Source: Adiantum capillus-veneris | Lineage: Eukaryota; Streptophyta; Polypodiopsida; Polypodiales; Pteridaceae | DNA length: 64,000 nucleotides | Reading direction: 5' to 3' | Assembly: GCA_014529385.2 (NCBI GenBank) | Contig: CM043959.1 | Location: forward strand, 60,526,253 to 60,590,252 | Shown here: positions 10,148-20,889 of the stretch, piece by piece | Numbering within the stretch: the stretch's first letter is position 1 | How the letters are laid out: each line of letters opens with the position of its first letter | Position numbers and translations under genes: made by a program | Notes under the pieces: generated by a model | What the model was told of the DNA's origin: nothing | Seen by the model: only the letters and a program-made list of their open reading frames with translations | The model's database searches: none

Positions 10148-11465
10148 ATGGCTGACAATAGTAAAGAGAGTGAAATTAATTTTGATAACTTTGATTTTGC
10201 TCATGAGCAAGCTCCTAATGATGCTTCAATGCTTGTTAACTATCTTGTTTCTAGGCTTCAACAAGCGATGGGCAATCCATCTCTCCAAAGTGAAGTGCAA
10301 CGGCGGCTCCGTGCGCACGAGATTCTCCAAGCTCATCACCATGACGAGAGAACACCTAGGAAGCCTCCTAGTGAGACTCCTAAAAGAGGTCTCTCTCCGA
10401 TTTGGAAAGAAGAACAGAATCCGTACGAAGGGCTCAAGAGTGTACTTCTTGATGATGCATCTCCTTTCCAAAGGAGAACTCAAGAGCCTCCATCGAAGGA
10501 ACGAGAAAGAAGTGAGTCTCTCGCCACCTCAGCGGAGATGGCTCCACGAAGACGGCGGGCTAAACGCTCTCCATCACCACCAAAGCGGAGAAGACCATTG
10601 CACTCTTCTCCACATCATAATTCAAAGAGGGATGAAAAAAAGCAAGAGAAGAAAAAGGCGAGAAAGAGGACACCCTCTTCTCCATCTTCTTCATCCTCTT
10701 CCTCTTATGAAAGTGATGGTGAAGACAACGAAGATCAAGACAAGAAAGAGGGGAGAAAGAGGTTACCCTCTTCTCCACCTTCTGAAGAAAGTGATGGTGC
10801 AACCTTTGAACCATAAAAAAGAAGAGGCCATAGGAAATCCTATGCCGCATGGAAGAGGTCATCCAAGCTGAAGAAGTTCAAAGAGGGAGGAAAGAGCATC
10901 TCTTTCCTCACCTATGATGGCACCTTTGGTGCTACGGACAAAGTCTTGGCCTTTATCCAGCAATTTGATGCGGCGTTTGGAGATGAGGGCTTCACGGAGT
11001 CCTCTAAGCTACGCCATGTAGCTATGCACTTTCAAAAGTCCGCCAGGCAATGGTGGTCTAGCCTACGAGCCAACGGTGAAGCTCCACGAACATGGAAAAC
11101 TTTAAGAGCTTCCATTATGAAGCAGTTTTTGGCCACCGATGACAAAGACAAAGTACTCACCGAATGGCGAAGCTTAAAGCTCTCTCTCAATGAATCCATC
11201 TACAAATATGTTGACAAGTTTTGGGACCTACAACTCAAAGCCACCGTCTTTAAAAAGTTGGATTTTGGAGAGCAAAAGCAACAATTTTGTGCGGGCTTAA
11301 CCGAAGAAATGGCGGAGTATGTGAACTCCCAAAGGCCACGTACCATATCGGCGGTAATACACCATACTATGGTGGCCTCACGAATCAATTTCCAAACGGG
11401 GGCTAAAAGAAATAATAAGCCCCCGGAAAACAAGGGTTCCAATGAGCCTAACGGAAAGAAAATGT
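10148..11465 (+). pseudogene. Gag of the gypsy element, one stop and a frame break
   Basis: Translation starts at MADNSKESEINF. The N-terminal third is charged and Ser-rich (SPSPPKRRR, SSPSSSSSSSYESDG). An in-frame TAA at 10814-10816 interrupts it, after which the same frame resumes with the capsid core (AFIQQFDAAFGDEG, ARQWWSSLR, YVDKFWDLQLKA, EMAEYVNSQRP). Near 11460-11470, in an A-rich stretch, the reading frame must move back one base to reach the zinc knuckle and protease. Gag forms the virus-like particle. The stop is consistent with CAA to TAA. Confidence 0.88.
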
Positions 11466-13170
11466 CCAAAAGTCTCCTAAGGGCAACTCCAACAAAGCTA
11501 AAGAGAAGGGAGTTTACAAAGGTAAGAACAAACTCTCTCCTGAAGAGCTTGAGCGTTATCGCAAGGATAACCGGTGTTTCAAGTGCGGCGAACAAGGGCA
11601 TGCGTACCGCGCTTGTCCCCAAAAGAACAACCGCCAAGATCCTCCTAGAGCTTCCTTGGTTGAAATCCAAGAGGAGGAGACTCACCAAACTCATCACAAA
11701 GGATCTCCTCTATGCCATGCTTGGGGAAAGGTAAGAGAACATGATGCTTTTATTCTCTTTGACCCTGGTTCTACTCACAATTTTATATCTATAGAGTTGG
11801 CCACCAAGCTAGGCATACAATCCTACGAGATGGGAGATGTCCTACCCGCAGACAGTGCCTTCAAGGGGCAAGAAGCTTCAGTCACTCCCTTAATCGGGAA
11901 ATTGAGGCTTCATGTCCAAGGCTATGTGGACAAAGAGGACTTCTTTATCTCTCCTCTCAAGCATGAGGATGTAATCCTAGGGGCACCATGGTTTGACCGC
12001 CTTGCTGTCGATGTTACATTTCTTGAAAGGAGAATCTCCTTTAAGTTCAGGGAAAAAGACATGTATATAGATGCTAAGGAAATGGGTAACACTATTCCCA
12101 TTGTACATACACCAGCTTTCAACAAGTCAATAAAGAGCTCTATTTCCGTGTACATGATTTCTGTTAAAGATTCTCAAAATGAACCTAATGCTTTAGCAAA
12201 AGAAAATAAAAGCAACCAAAAGGAATTAAAGTTATCCAATTCTCTCAAGGGGTTTCAAGATGTTTTTATTGACGACATCCTTTGTGAGCTACCTCCTAAA
12301 CGAGGTAATGATGACCATGCAATTGAACTTCTTCCAGGAAGTTCACCGCCTAAAAAATCTCCTTATAGAATTTCTCAAGCTCAACAAGAGGAGATTATGC
12401 GGCAAGTGCATGAGTTAGTTGAGAAGGGCATGGTTAGGCCTAGCTCATCTCCATTTTGCTCACCTGTGCTATTAGTGAAAAAGAAAGACGGCACATATCG
12501 TATGTGTGTCGACTATAGAGCACTAAATAGGATCACTATCAAGAATAGGTTTCCCGTTCCACGGGTAGAGGACCTATTTAATAAGCTACAAGGGTCGACC
12601 TACTTCAGTAGGATTGACCTAAAAAGTGGCTATTATCAAATAAGGATAGTTGATAAAGACATTGTAACGACCGCATTTCGCACCACATTTGGTCTTTACG
12701 AATACATATTCATGCCTTTTGGCTTGACTAATGTACCAGCCACATTCAACCGCTGGATGGAGAAGCTTTTCAGGCCTCATCGAACCTTTACTGGAGTGTT
12801 CTTTGATCATATTATCATCTACTCTAATTCATTAGACGAACACAAGCAACACCTCTAGGTAATATTTCAAGTTTTAAGAGAGAATAAACTTTATGTTAAT
12901 CGAAAGAAAAGTGAATTTTTCTTGCAAGAGATTTAGTATTTAGGTCACATTATCTCTCAAGATGGCATCCAAATGGATCCATCAAAGTTAGAGGTAATAA
13001 AAGGATGGCCTAAACCAAGGAATCTTCATGAACTAAGAAGCTTTATAGGTATGTGTGCATACTATAGACGCTTCATAGAAAAGTTCTCACAAATTGCGGG
13101 ACCATTACATGACCTAACAAAGAAAAGCATTAGGTATACATGGTCTGCTAAGGAGAACAATGCTTTCGAA
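11466..13170 (+). pseudogene. Zinc knuckle, protease and reverse transcriptase
   Basis: In one frame come an intact CCHC knuckle (CFKCGEQGHAYRAC), aspartic protease (LFDPGSTHNFIS) and RT with SPFCSPVLLVKKKDG, RMCVDYRALN, YFSRIDLKSGYYQIR and MPFGLTNVPATFNR. The catalytic FxDD box reads VFFDHIIIYS: the second Asp is His (CAT, 12808-12810), which should abolish polymerase activity. TAG stops follow at 12856-12858 and 12934-12936, then the RT connection (RSFIGMCAYYRRFIEKFS). The protein would copy element RNA to DNA in the cytoplasmic particle, but this copy is dead. Confidence 0.9.
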
Positions 13171-13566
13171 AAGCTTAAAGAAAAAACCTGTGCTTACAAT
13201 ACCGGATCTCTCAAAACCATTTGAGGTCCAATGTGATGCTTGTGGTGATTGCCTTGGAGCTGTTTTGCTCCAAGAAGGGCACGCCATAGGCTATGAGAAT
13301 CGAAGGCTCGACTCTGTTGAGCAAGCTCTAGGCATATATAAAAAGGAACTCCTTGCAGTTCTACATGCCTTAGACTCATGGACACACTATTTATTGGGGA
13401 CTCCTTTCATTCTGCGAACGGATCACCAAAGTCTTAAGTACTTCATGACGTAGACCAAGCTCTCCGACAAACAAATGAGGTGGACAAATTTCCTTTCGCA
13501 ATTTCATTTTCATATTGCTCACATTGCTGGCAAGCATAATCAAGTAGCTGATGCACTCTCAAGACA
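13171..13566 (+). pseudogene. RNase H segment
   Basis: After a one-base frame change in an A run near 13185, the frame gives PDLSKPFEVQCDACGDCLGAV and KKELLAVLHALDSW, the gypsy RNase H pattern with its first Asp and the Glu, then LRTDHQSLKYFMT. TAG at 13451-13453 (expected Gln) interrupts, and the domain closes with HNQVADALSRQP. RNase H removes the RNA template during cDNA synthesis. A few residues before PDLSKPF look deleted compared with the related copies A and B. Confidence 0.87.
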
Positions 13567-15047
13567 GCCGAGAGTGAATGCGGTTTCCATAGCAACTCAC
13601 AATGATCTATCTTCAATGATAGATGAGTACGCTATTGATCCCGATTTTAGAGATGTGATTTCAGCCCTTGCATTAGGGAAGAAAGAAGAACCATTTACCT
13701 TACAAGATGGTTATCTTCTCTATGGAAATAGACTATGCGTTACTAACTCACTATGTGAGAAAGTAATGTATGAATCTCATGCTTCACCGTATGCGGGGCA
13801 TAGAGGGATTCAGTCTACCTTAAAGGGAATTGAAACATATTTCTATTGGCCTACCATGAAAGTGAACATACAAGAGTATGTTTCTAAATGTGTGGTTTGC
13901 CAAAAGACAAAATTTGATAGAGGGAAGCAACTTGGATTGCTTCAACCCTTGCCAATTCCTAATTCACCATGGGAGAGCATATCCATGGATTTTATCTTTG
14001 GATTGCCTAAGTCTATCCATGGGAATACGGGAATATGAACGATAGTAGACAGGTTCAGTTAAACAAGCTCATTTTATACCTCTCAAAAAGACTATCAAAG
14101 CCCATCAAATGGCAACCCTCTTCATTTCACAAAATTTCAAGTACCATGGCTTGCCAATGTCTATAATGACCAGTAATTTCTGGAAGGGTCTCTTTGAGAA
14201 TTTAGGAACAAGGCTAAACTTCTCTTCGGCCTATCATCCACAAACGGATGGCCAAAGTGAAATAGCTAACCTAATAATTCTCGATCTACTAAAAGCCTAT
14301 GTAACGGAAGTAGATCAAAGATCCCAATGGGAGAAGTACTTACCCTTAGTGGAGTATGCTTACAATGACACTGTACATACTTCCACGGGAAAAGCACCTT
14401 TTGAGGTAATTGAGGGAAGATCAAAAAGTCCCTTGCTACTTAAGGTACATGGGAAGATCTTTGCTGTAGATGAGTATAGCCGAGACCTACAAGAATCTTT
14501 TCAAAAGATTAAGGATGTTATCTCTATCTCACAGCAAAGGCAAAAGGCTGCTGCTGACAAGAACAAAAGAGCCCAAGAGTTTAAAGAAAACAATTGGGTC
14601 TTGTTAAAGTTTCCCAAGGCTCGATTAAGGCACACGACCGGCAAGAATCCTACGGGCCACCAAAAGTACTATGCTGAACTAGCAAAAAGGTACTATGGTC
14701 CCTTCCAGATTCTTAGGCCAATCAATGAGATGGCCTATCAACTCAAGTTGCCCAATCATTGGCTCATACACAATGCTTTCCATGCGAGCCTATTAAAGCC
14801 TTACAAAGGAGAGCCACCTCAAGAACCAACTATTGAAGACGCACTGGAGATCGAGGACCAAGAGGAGGTTCTGCAACCCGAGTCCATTCTCCGACATGAA
14901 GACAAGGTATTAAGAGGCGGTAAGACTATCCGACGATATCTTATTAAGTTTAAGAATTATCCTTTTGAAGATGTTAGATGGATGCAAGGCATACAATTAA
15001 AGGATAACCTAAACCTTGTCAACGCTTACAATGCTTCCCAAGAGTAA
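13567..15047 (+). pseudogene. Integrase with chromodomain-like tail
   Basis: The zinc-binding region is readable (HRGIQSTLKGIETYFYW, CVVCQKTKFDRG), as is the first catalytic Asp (MDFIFGLP). TGA at 14036-14038 replaces the expected Trp of IWTIVDR, and one extra T near 14060 shifts the frame. In the next frame the second Asp block (usually DRDPR) is missing through a small deletion near 14171, while the Glu block (GQSEIANL) remains. The C-terminal half (14109-15047) is open and ends with YLIKFKNYPFED, a chromodomain-like segment. Confidence 0.9.
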
Positions 15048-15405
15048 GCAAATGTACAAAATGTTAAAAATGAAAAAAGTTTTTTTTGTCTTATAAGACT
15101 CTCTTTTTCTTTATTGTGCACAAAAATGAAGTAGTATGCATGCTTAGATCAAGTTTGCGGAGACGACGTCTTCCAAACACCAAGTAGAGCTTGTCACTCT
15201 ACTATGGAAGACTGATAGGACTAATGTGCAGAGATGCTTGCGGCAGCCTCAGGCTCTCAAGTGCCAAATGGACTAGTCATCCATTGTAGAATGATGTCGT
15301 AGGGTAACATAGGGATCCTCTACCCGCTAAGAAAAGGACTCATGAATATGCTTTATCTTCTCTACACCATAGTCGAGGACGACTATGATTTCAAGAGACA
15401 GGTAA
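15048..15405 (+). other. 3' non-coding region and polypurine tract
   Basis: No coding frame is recognised. The last ~15 bases (TCAAGAGACAGGTAA) are purine-rich and abut the LTR, fitting a PPT. Parts of this stretch match, in reverse orientation, 21181-21440 of gypsy A, confirming that the two are related families. Confidence 0.7.
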
Positions 15406-15782
15406 TGTCATAATAATCAATATCTAATTCTCCTAAATGATTTTCTCATGTTAAACTGAGAATTTCATGTGGGGAAGTGCCAGGGGAGAAAAAGCTAGAA
15501 TATTGGTTAAGCTAGCAGACCGGCCACAGTAGCGATCCAAAGGAAGGAAAATAGGGATCCAAAGGGGGGGCCATCTGCAAAAGAGCCATGTGCAACAATG
15601 GGCTAAAAAGACCTTAAGATTCAGCCCATTAAGACTTCCAAAATGCTAAGGTTCCAAAATTCAAAGGTTGTGTCCAAAGGTCAACCCTGGGGAAATTGGA
15701 TGCTTTGTGTGTAACTAAAAAGTCTTTGCATATCCCTACATGGGAGGGGGTGAGCCCTTCTTTTAGGGGATGAGAGAGAAAG

Positions 15783-15841
<59 letters not shown>

Positions 15842-17033
15842 CTCCCTTTACACAAAGGGAATTAGGGACACATGTCAGCTCCCTAGCCCAGATGCCCACA
15901 AGGTGTGCCCAATTCCTATTGGATGGCCTTGGAGGTGGACCAATGAGAATTAGGCTAGAGTAAATCTAGTTTAATTAATTTAAAAACACTTAATAAAAGA
16001 ACCAATGAGAATTAAGTCTCCTAGAAGACTATTGGAGAATCTCCCAAGGGGTCCAATGAGCATCCAGGAGCCCAATGGCTTGCCTGATTCCTATTGGCCA
16101 GGAGGCAAAGGGGTCCAATGAGAGTTTAGTTTAATGATTAAATTACCTAAAGCTCTCACGAAAGGGGAAAGGGGGACACATGTCAGAAGGCTATCACTTA
16201 TGCTGCTTAATAGCCATTGGCTTGACTTGGGGAGGTCCAATGGGGAGTCTGCAAGAGCAATTAGCAAGAGGGCTCGCCCAAGAGAGAGAGGGGGCTGATT
16301 TTTGCAAGGCATTATCACACACACACACTCACACAATCTCATGTGTGAAGAAAGAGAAGACTATCTCTTCCCAAGCTTTAATGGAGAGCTCATCACCTAC
16401 TCCAAGCTTGTGAGATCGAAGCCTACATCGACACACTCTTGGCTTGTGGATGCAAATCCAACCTAGAGCCAAGCTTCAATGCATGCTCATCTCTTCTATC
16501 AAGCTAATTACTAAGCTAAAGCTATGCTAATATGAGTGATTATGTGAGAAGATGTACATCTTTCTCGTAAGATACTCCTTCTTCCTCTCAATCTACTCTC
16601 ATACCCTGCTAGCTCTCACCATCTTCGAAGGTGTGTGAGGTCTTGGGTCTGAGAACGAGGATAATTAAAGTTGTGTTTGCTAAGTGTTTTGCTTAGTGCA
16701 TGAAGCTTTCATCTTCATTGCACTAGCTAGTCTTGAAGGAACACAAAGAATTGTATTGTACAATGTCTCTCTTGATGGGAGAAACCATAATACAAAGCCT
16801 TTTGGAGGGGGGACCGGCTCCATGCAAATCCGGTCCTCAACTGTTGTCAATAGCTTAATTTCTCTCTCTTTTGAAAGTATTGTTGATGCTATCTAACTAG
16901 GTGTTATGCTTTTTGTTGCTCTCTCCACCCAAGCACTCTTGTAATTCTCATTAGGAATCTATTCTAATGAAATGCCCACTATGTTCATGCTAATTTCGGC
17001 TACACACAAGTTTTTAGGCCATTAAATGTTACA
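15406..17033 (+). repeat. 3' LTR
   Basis: Partner of 8120-9730, with the same TG...CA ends. A longer CA microsatellite is the main length difference. The CTTTT duplication follows it directly. Confidence 0.95.
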
Positions 17034-17138
17034 CTTTTCCCTCGAAAATTGGCTCTTGCCATGCCTCGTGGCCTCCCTGGTGCTCACCATTGGGTCGTCA
17101 GTTTTTAGAGGAAAGGACATTGAGGTATCCTCCCCGAC

Positions 17139-17606
17139 CCTCGTCACTATATGGCACGGCTCTGGGTCAGAGGGGATATAGGGCCCAAATTTGGGGGCGC
17201 GAGGTGCCTTTAATCTCAGGCGTTGGATCACGGGGTGAACTGGGGGTGAACTAACGGTGAACTAGGGACGGGTAAGCTAGGGGTGGGTGAACTGGGGGTA
17301 AACTAAGGGTGAACTAGGGGCGCCTAAACTAGGGAATGATCATGTGCCATGCCAACATGGGCAGCGACGCGCGCTAGCGTGATGGTAGGGCATTCTTGTG
17401 GCAACCGAGACGTCTCAGGTTCGACCCACACCCCGCGAGGCGGGTGTACTAGGGGTGAATTAGGAGTGAACTTGGGGCGCCATTTTTGCCCCGAGTTCAC
17501 CCCTAGTTAACCGCGTGATCCGCCGGCCGAGATTAAAGCCGCCTCGCACCCCTAAATTTGGGCCCTAGATCCCCCCTGGCCAGAGCTGTGCCATATAGTG
17601 ACGAGG
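17139..17606. repeat. Fold-back element with short direct repeats
   Basis: The left arm (from CCTCGTCACTATATGGCAC through GGGCCCAAATTTGGG to TTTAATCTC) reappears inverted in the right arm (TTTGGGCCC ... CCATATAGTGACGAGG), giving arms of roughly 100-120 bp. Between them lie several degenerate GGTGAACTAGGGG-type units (about 17234-17335 and 17450-17475) and a tRNA-like core. I could not fix a target duplication. It may be a MITE-like element that took up a SINE or tRNA fragment. Confidence 0.7.
17368..17440 (+). other. tRNA-like Pol III promoter core (SINE head?)
   Basis: An A-box-like TAGCGTGATGGTAGGGC (17375-17391) and a B-box GGTTCGACCC (17418-17427) stand at tRNA-like spacing. The acceptor ends do not pair well, so this is not a functional tRNA gene; a tRNA-derived SINE head is the better reading. 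Confidence 0.55.
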
Positions 17607-17619
17607 CTTCCCCATCCTA

Positions 17620-17836
17620 TCAAAAAAGACATGCTATTTTGGAAAAATAGGCACAAAGTTAGTGCAAAGGTATGGGTTGAGTTTGCTTCAGCCTCCCCCC
17701 TTTTTTTTGGGGGGAGGCTGCTCGCCATGGCAGGAGCTTGTTTCCGAGGGATGTCCTTTTACCCCATGAAAAGACACATGCTATTTGAAAAAATAGAGCA
17801 CAAAGCCAAAGGAAAGGTATTGGTCGAGTTTGCTTC
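17620..17836 (+). repeat. Imperfect duplication of ~70 bp
   Basis: 17620-17690 and about 17763-17836 share AAGACA(CA)TGCTATTT, AGCACAAAG and GAGTTTGCTTCAG with scattered changes. The spacer holds the C/G hairpin. No coding role is seen. Confidence 0.6.
17691..17718. repeat. Perfect 10-bp C/G hairpin with T8 loop
   Basis: GCCTCCCCCC, eight T, then GGGGGGAGGC form a perfect inverted repeat. Confidence 0.85.
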
Positions 17837-18271
17837 AGTTTTGGAAGGCTCTCACCTCATTGAAGGGTTAGTATCAAAATTGTAGGTGGCTTAGGGTACG
17901 TGAGAAAATTATAAATGGCATTACACGACCTGGCTTTTTTCAATTCATAATTCAAATACTCTTGTAAGTGCGAGTGTCTTCGTGAACGACATACGACCAA
18001 AACAATCCAGACACCTACAGTCACGGTAATTGTAGTCACATTATCAATGGTTTATAGTTTCCCAAGTAATAGAAAAATTTGCTGCTTGCAAATGGAAGAT
18101 AGTCATCCTTGAGCATGAAGCTACCGTTGATCATGAAATGTTAGGAGGTACAAACATGGATTTGTAAACCTTGAGCAAATAGCCACATTAAACAAAGAAA
18201 GTCAATGAATAAAATGTTGTGAAGTGGTTTAAGACTTGGTGCCTCATACATAGCTTTTAGATTTGATATAA

Positions 18272-19969
18272 TTAATATTTTCTACCTCTGCATTTAGAGA
18301 CAAGCACCACCACCATGATGAAGACAAATATCAGAACAAGAGTTACCACAACGGCAGCTATAATGATGCGAGGGCCTCTATGTTGCGGGTGAGAGGGGTA
18401 CTCTCCTGCGAGCTGAGGCTCGGAGGGTGCAAAGGCTTCTTGAGGAGGTTGCGATGGGGATAACGTGGAAGGCACGATTGGCAAGCCAGAAGTATCGCAA
18501 GCGGGAACGTCCTTTAGGAAGGGGGAGCTTAGCATGGCATGGTCATAGCAAATGCCCAAGTTGCCCCTAACCTTCAATGTGTTTAAGGTGTCCAAAAAGG
18601 TCTGGTTAAAGGGCAATTGCCCACTAAAGTGGTTGTGGCTAAGGTCAAGGAACCTTAGACTCTTCATATGATTGAGGGAATGAGGGATGGGGCCATTGAG
18701 TTTATTACTGCTAAGGTCAAGGTAGATGAGGGAGGAGAGGTTAGAGAGGGATGATGGGAAGGGTCCCTCGAGAAGGTTAGAGGCAAAGCTAAGCTTTTGC
18801 AATTTCTTCAATTTGTGGAAGGTATTGGGGATATAGCCGGACAGCTGGTTATGGCCAAGGTCCATGTCTGTGAGGTGGGATAGCTTGGTGAGGGCGAGTG
18901 GCAAGGGGCCAGAGATAGCATTTAATGCAAGGTCGAGAAATGTGAGGTTGGACGGCCACGTGTTCACAGGCAAGTTTCCCGTGATATTAGTGTTGGAAAA
19001 TCTCAGCTGCTTCAGGTGCTTCATTTTGGCTATAATTTCCGACAGCCCACTGGCGTTGACATGGACATCCGCCACTGTCAGCTCCGACAGATTACGGAAC
19101 CTGCCCAGCCACCCCCCAGTCAGCGCCGGCTCGTCCGCTGAGCTGGTGGCTGTTTTCCCCAAACTCGCTATACACGTCAGCGAGACAAGCGACTTCACCA
19201 GCTGACTTGGCATCCGCACTGGCCTCATTGGACAGTCCACGAAGGACAGCACCCTCAGTGACGTGGCCAGCTTCTCCATTGCTTCCCCCTCCATCACCGC
19301 ATCCCTTCGGCACAGCTCCATGTGCAGTGCGATGACGTGGCGATCCGCACTGCCCTTGTCGCAGAGAAGAATGTCGTGCATTGCCGGCGAGGTACAAGGG
19401 TGTTCTCCCAGTACGTGGATGCCAAGTAAGCGCAGCGCTTCCAGCTGGGTGGGGTCCAGAGGCGCTCCATTGCTGGTGTTGAGCGAAGCAGGAGGAGGGA
19501 GAGGTGCAGAAGCAGAAGGGGTCGCGGCTATGGCGGGTAAGGGCTTCGAGCTTGACGCAGGGGTCAATAGAGCCGCTGATGGAGGGTCAGCGTTGATGTC
19601 TACAGAGGATGGACCTTCGGAAACGGCGTCTGCAACGGGAGACAGAGTGGGGAAAGGAGGAGCGGCTCCTGCATGAGCATAGAAAGGGGGATAAGCTCCG
19701 GCAATGGAGCGGCTTGAAGATGGTGCCTGAGGCCGAGAAGGAGCTCCGGCTATGACGCCGGCATGCTGATGATGCCCGTGCTTGAATTTATACAAGCTAG
19801 AATGAGGCGCTGGAGAAAAATTATATGGCGATAAGATGCTTCCTGCAGCCATGGCGAAAAAGCAGAAGGAGCTAGTGGAGCAGAGCCAAAGCCATAGCCA
19901 GACGCATCGGCTTGAATTTGTGGAAGCTGCCATGGCGTGCTTGACTTCAAGATCCTCATCATTACACAC
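18272..19969 (-). CDS. LRR receptor-like protein (RLP), no kinase domain
   Basis: A single uninterrupted 565-codon frame. The N-terminus has a hydrophobic run (CVWLWLWLCSTSSFCFF, about residues 22-38) fitting a signal peptide. Met13 (codon 19931-19933, GCCATGG context) is the likelier start because it gives a shorter pre-signal region. Residues ~45-170 are Pro/Ser/Ala-rich. A Cys-containing cap follows (HPCTSP...LLC...LC), then LRRs at about 290-465 with LTFLDLALNAISGPLP and LIYLDLSSNKLNGPIP, and a C-terminal cap (GNLGICYDHAM...ACDTSG). A transmembrane helix (about 535-558) and a short basic tail (SKCRGRKY) end it. The layout resembles small plant RLPs of the RLP51/55 type (from memory, not searched), which act at the cell surface with partner kinases. 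It is an apparently intact host gene between transposons. Confidence 0.88.
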   Translation of the reverse strand: MCNDEDLEVKHAMAASTNSSRCVWLWLWLCSTSSFCFFAMAAGSILSPYNFSPAPHSSLYKFKHGHHQHAGVIAGAPSRPQAPSSSRSIAGAYPPFYAHAGAAPPFPTLSPVADAVSEGPSSVDINADPPSAALLTPASSSKPLPAIAATPSASAPLPPPASLNTSNGAPLDPTQLEALRLLGIHVLGEHPCTSPAMHDILLCDKGSADRHVIALHMELCRRDAVMEGEAMEKLATSLRVLSFVDCPMRPVRMPSQLVKSLVSLTCIASLGKTATSSADEPALTGGWLGRFRNLSELTVADVHVNASGLSEIIAKMKHLKQLRFSNTNITGNLPVNTWPSNLTFLDLALNAISGPLPLALTKLSHLTDMDLGHNQLSGYIPNTFHKLKKLQKLSFASNLLEGPFPSSLSNLSSLIYLDLSSNKLNGPIPHSLNHMKSLRFLDLSHNHFSGQLPFNQTFLDTLNTLKVRGNLGICYDHAMLSSPFLKDVPACDTSGLPIVPSTLSPSQPPQEAFAPSEPQLAGEYPSHPQHRGPRIIIAAVVVTLVLIFVFIMVVVLVSKCRGRKY

Positions 19970-20889
19970 ACATATTTATGTATAATTCTGCTTATTGCAC
20001 TCTCCAAGAACGGCTTTGTTGTTCTGCACGCTCATCCGCGCGTTATTCTGCGTGCTGTCCATGCTCTGTGAGTTTGTGTGAGAGTGTCTTGCTGTCTCTA
20101 TCTTCCACCTTCCTCTCGGAACGGGAAGAAAATCTCGCGCGCATCAAGAACCAGAGCCCGGGTGCTTTGTTAGTGAATCGTTACAATTTGTTGATGAAAT
20201 TCCCAAAATGCCCTGTATTTTCAAAATCCTTATTTCCCAAAATACCCTTAAATATTTTGAAAATTCCCAAGATACCCCAAGTCCTTAAGGATGGCGACGT
20301 TTCTCTAACCTATTGCCCTCAAGGGTCGTGGAAGCAAACACCTTCGCCACAACTGAAACCTGGCCTTCGTTGATGCACCCGCTGTTGCACCCGACTTGCA
20401 CTCAGAGTTGGCGAGTAAGCAAGCATTCGGGGCAAGCGGCCATCTCACAACTGTGGCAACACTGCAACGTGCGATGGCATCTTCACCTTGGCTCACCTTT
20501 TACGTCCAAGATTACTTTTGTGCCTACATTGGTTTACGATGTCGGGTCGTGTTTTGCTCTATGGGTGCAAGACCTTTGCACAAACCTTAGAGGCTTATGA
20601 AACTGACCATGGAGGTTACACTCTACTTGCTAATTTAGTACCTCCTAAATTCTGATAAACTTTGGTAAAAATAAAACTCACCGTTTGGTCTTTAAAACTT
20701 TCACTTCTTGTGTAAATCTTAGCACAGTGCTTTGGAGGTGCCGTCAAGCTTCTCTCAAAACCCACTAAATTTAGATAATTTGTGGCAAGTTAGAATTTAT
20801 CCCAAAAGCTTTCCAAACTTCATACTTGGATTTTAAAGAATTATTCTAATGACTTGAGTTTAGCATAGTTACTTTCTATTTTTAGACTT
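19970..20889. other. Upstream region of the RLP gene; no gene seen
   Basis: The first ~200 bp presumably hold the RLP promoter and 5' UTR; a TATA-like AT-rich patch occurs at 19970-19983. Short frames up to 20600 match nothing I know. 20600-20889 is AT-rich and leads into the gypsy A LTR remnant. Confidence 0.45.

Larger units (their letters stand above)
8120..17033 (+). mobile_element. Structurally complete Ty3/gypsy chromovirus-like retrotransposon
   Basis: Two LTRs of about 1.6 kb (8120-9730 and 15406-17033) begin TGTCATAATAATC and end AATGTTACA. The element is flanked by the perfect 5-bp target duplication CTTTT (8115-8119 and 17034-17038). A PBS follows the left LTR and a purine-rich PPT precedes the right one. 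Gag, zinc knuckle, protease, RT, RNase H and integrase with chromodomain-like tail follow in gypsy order. The coding region has five in-frame stops, at least three frame breaks, an RT active-site change and a small deletion in the integrase core, so this copy cannot make its own proteins. Confidence 0.95.

Noticed and set aside
17368-17440. Functional tRNA gene
   Set aside because: The A and B boxes are present but the acceptor ends do not pair, and I could not fold a convincing anticodon arm.
18864-19676. Plus-strand frames of 113 and 137 codons
   Set aside because: Antisense shadows of the GC-rich RLP gene.
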